Shown here piece after piece: positions 62,986-64,000 of a stretch of 64,000 bases of DNA; the first letter of the stretch is position 1; each line of letters begins with the position of its first letter. Under the pieces are notes generated by a model, which searched no databases, had not been told where the DNA came from, and worked only from the letters and a program-made list of their open reading frames with translations. A program made the position numbers and the translations under genes. Source of the stretch: UBA1141 sp963665155 (GTDB lineage: Bacteria > Chloroflexota > Dehalococcoidia > Lucifugimonadales > UBA3495); the NCBI GenBank assembly GCA_963665155.2, contig OY761986.2:2108001-2172000 (forward strand), given 5' to 3'.

Positions 62986-63786
62986 ATGAGCAATAGCGCA
63001 ACAAAAGATTATGTGGACCTGAAGCGCTCCATCTACCGGGAGTACAGCAGTTCCTACGACGAGGACCGCAAGCGGTTTGTCAACGCCGATGCCTTGCTCC
63101 GGCGCATAGCCTGGGCGCTGGAGCCACTGACTCCGGGCCAAAGGCTTCTGGACCTGGGCTGCGGCAGCGGCGAGCTTTTAAGCTATGCTGCCCAACAGAT
63201 TTCGGGCGACCGCCCTCTGGGCGACAACCAGCTAAATAAAACAGACTTGGTGGGGATGGACCTGACAGCGGAGATGGTGGCGCTAGCAAAAAATAGGGAC
63301 CTGGACCGCCAAGTGGCTATCCAAGTGAATATCATGGAAGGCAACGTGCTCGACGGCTTCCCCTTCCAGCCAGCCAGCTTTCACCTGGCAACCAGCATGA
63401 ACCTGATTCAGGAGTTGCCTTCGGAAGCGCTGTCTTCGTTTCTGGCCGAGGTGGAGCGGGTTCTGGTTCCTGGTGGCGAGTTCAGGGCGGTGATTCCTTG
63501 CATGGCGGAGAATAACCCGGCGTCCCAGGCCTTTGCCCAACTGGCGGTGGATCAGGGAGCAATGGAATTTCTCCATGTGGATGATCTAAAGCATCGCCTG
63601 GAGAGCATTCCCTTTCTGGGCAATAAGCATTTCAACTTCCTGCCCAGTCCCGCCGCCACTGCCGCCGCCCGAGGAACAACCCGGTTCAATTTCTTTACCG
63701 GATTGCAGCAACAGGTAAAAAGCATGGGCCTCGACCCCACACAGGTTAAGCAAGGGGTCGTTTTCTTCTCGGGCAGTCGGCAGTAA
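62986..63786 (+). CDS. SAM-dependent methyltransferase under T-box control
   Basis: 266 residues from ATG 62986; the frame reaches 62797 but there overlaps the T-box. SAM site LLDLGCGSGELLSYAA (~50-65) and LVGMDLTAEMVALAKN, with MNLIQELPSEALSSFLAEVERVLVPGGEFRAVIP as the post-motif region of class I methyltransferases. It lies between the T-box terminator and trpE, so it is probably regulated with tryptophan synthesis. A direct role in that pathway is not known to me. Confidence 0.85.
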   Translation: MSNSATKDYVDLKRSIYREYSSSYDEDRKRFVNADALLRRIAWALEPLTPGQRLLDLGCGSGELLSYAAQQISGDRPLGDNQLNKTDLVGMDLTAEMVALAKNRDLDRQVAIQVNIMEGNVLDGFPFQPASFHLATSMNLIQELPSEALSSFLAEVERVLVPGGEFRAVIPCMAENNPASQAFAQLAVDQGAMEFLHVDDLKHRLESIPFLGNKHFNFLPSPAATAAARGTTRFNFFTGLQQQVKSMGLDPTQVKQGVVFFSGSRQ

Positions 63787-63840
63787 GGTAAGGCCGTCTG
63801 AAAATCCTTGTTTAGACCGGAGAGTAGGACAGGAGCGCAT

Positions 63841-64000
63841 ATGTACCATCCCAGTTTGGAAGAAGTTAAAAATATGTCGGGGAAAGGCAATCTGGTGCCG
63901 GTGTACCGGTCCATCAACGCCGACCTGGAAACGCCGGTTTCCGCCTACCTGAAGGTGGCCCAACCGCCCTACTCTTTTCTACTGGAGAGCGTTGCCGGTG
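63841..64000 (+). CDS. trpE: Anthranilate synthase component I, N-terminal part (cut by window edge)
   Basis: First 53 residues. MYHPSLEEVKNMSGKGNLVPVYRSINADLETPVSAYLKVAQPPYSFLLESVAG matches the start of TrpE, including the L-L-E-S-V(A/E)G element that binds tryptophan for feedback inhibition in this family. AGGAG at 63832-63836 precedes the ATG. It follows the methyltransferase by 54 bases and shares the T-box leader, consistent with control by tRNA-Trp. Confidence 0.88.
   Translation, partial: MYHPSLEEVKNMSGKGNLVPVYRSINADLETPVSAYLKVAQPPYSFLLESVAG

Noticed and set aside
1..64000. tRNA or rRNA genes
   Set aside because: I looked for TWC-arm and acceptor patterns in the intergenic regions and saw none convincing; a covariance search would be needed to exclude them.

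Overview
The window is a 64 kb stretch of a bacterial chromosome of moderate GC content. Its gene families point to Chloroflexota, most likely a SAR202/Dehalococcoidia-type lineage: three luciferase-like (LLM) flavin oxidoreductases within 8 kb, several short-chain dehydrogenases, a UGSC-family selenoprotein, a GrdB-type selenoprotein, a GxxExxY protein and a T-box leader. This assignment is inferred from gene content; no rRNA, ribosomal protein or other marker gene lies in the window.

Layout. 0-3.5 kb: end of an amidase, then tldD-tldE. 3.7-14 kb: eight genes that match, subunit for subunit, the N-methylglutamate route of methylamine oxidation (mgsABC, gmaS, mgdBCD, mgdA), with a GxxExxY cassette flanked by inverted repeats lodged between mgdD and mgdA. 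14-20 kb: a MetX-like hydrolase, a GNAT gene with an internal stop, a zinc alcohol dehydrogenase, an LLM oxidoreductase, a small membrane protein and an NHL-repeat protein. 20-22 kb: a UGSC selenoprotein gene read through an in-frame UGA, with its conserved-looking partner. 22-28 kb: two more LLM oxidoreductases, a frameshifted DUF3179 gene, a remnant of a DNA methyltransferase/restriction gene cut by an IS, and an orphan CoA-transferase subunit B. 28.6-32.5 kb: a GrdE-like gene, a GrdB-like selenoprotein gene with a second in-frame UGA, and a gene of unclear function.

32.6-38 kb is an insertion-sequence island: an IS701-like element, a decayed IS1182-like element carrying a deleted IS5-like element, and an intact IS1182-like element, abutting at CTAG sites. 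A near-identical second copy of the intact element lies at 55.6-57.5 kb, next to the start of an acidic repeat protein gene and beside a cut-off helix-turn-helix ORF. 38-53 kb carries a TRAP permease, alpha/beta hydrolases, cupins, SDRs, methyltransferase and Nudix genes, a 2-oxoacid dehydrogenase E1 pair (beta subunit frameshifted), and two non-coding tandem-repeat arrays (34-bp units at 42.4 kb; about 28 copies of a 16-bp unit at 51.7 kb). 58-62.5 kb: quinone oxidoreductase, cupin, two SDRs and a membrane protein. The right edge holds a T-box leader with a probable UGG (Trp) specifier, a methyltransferase and the start of trpE.

Several genes are broken by single-base shifts, often in homopolymers (about 25.7, 33.8, 52.27, 54.65 and 59.15 kb), so sequencing or assembly indels must be considered beside real decay. 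The two UGA codons are different: each lies at the recognised selenocysteine position of its family and is followed by a hairpin.
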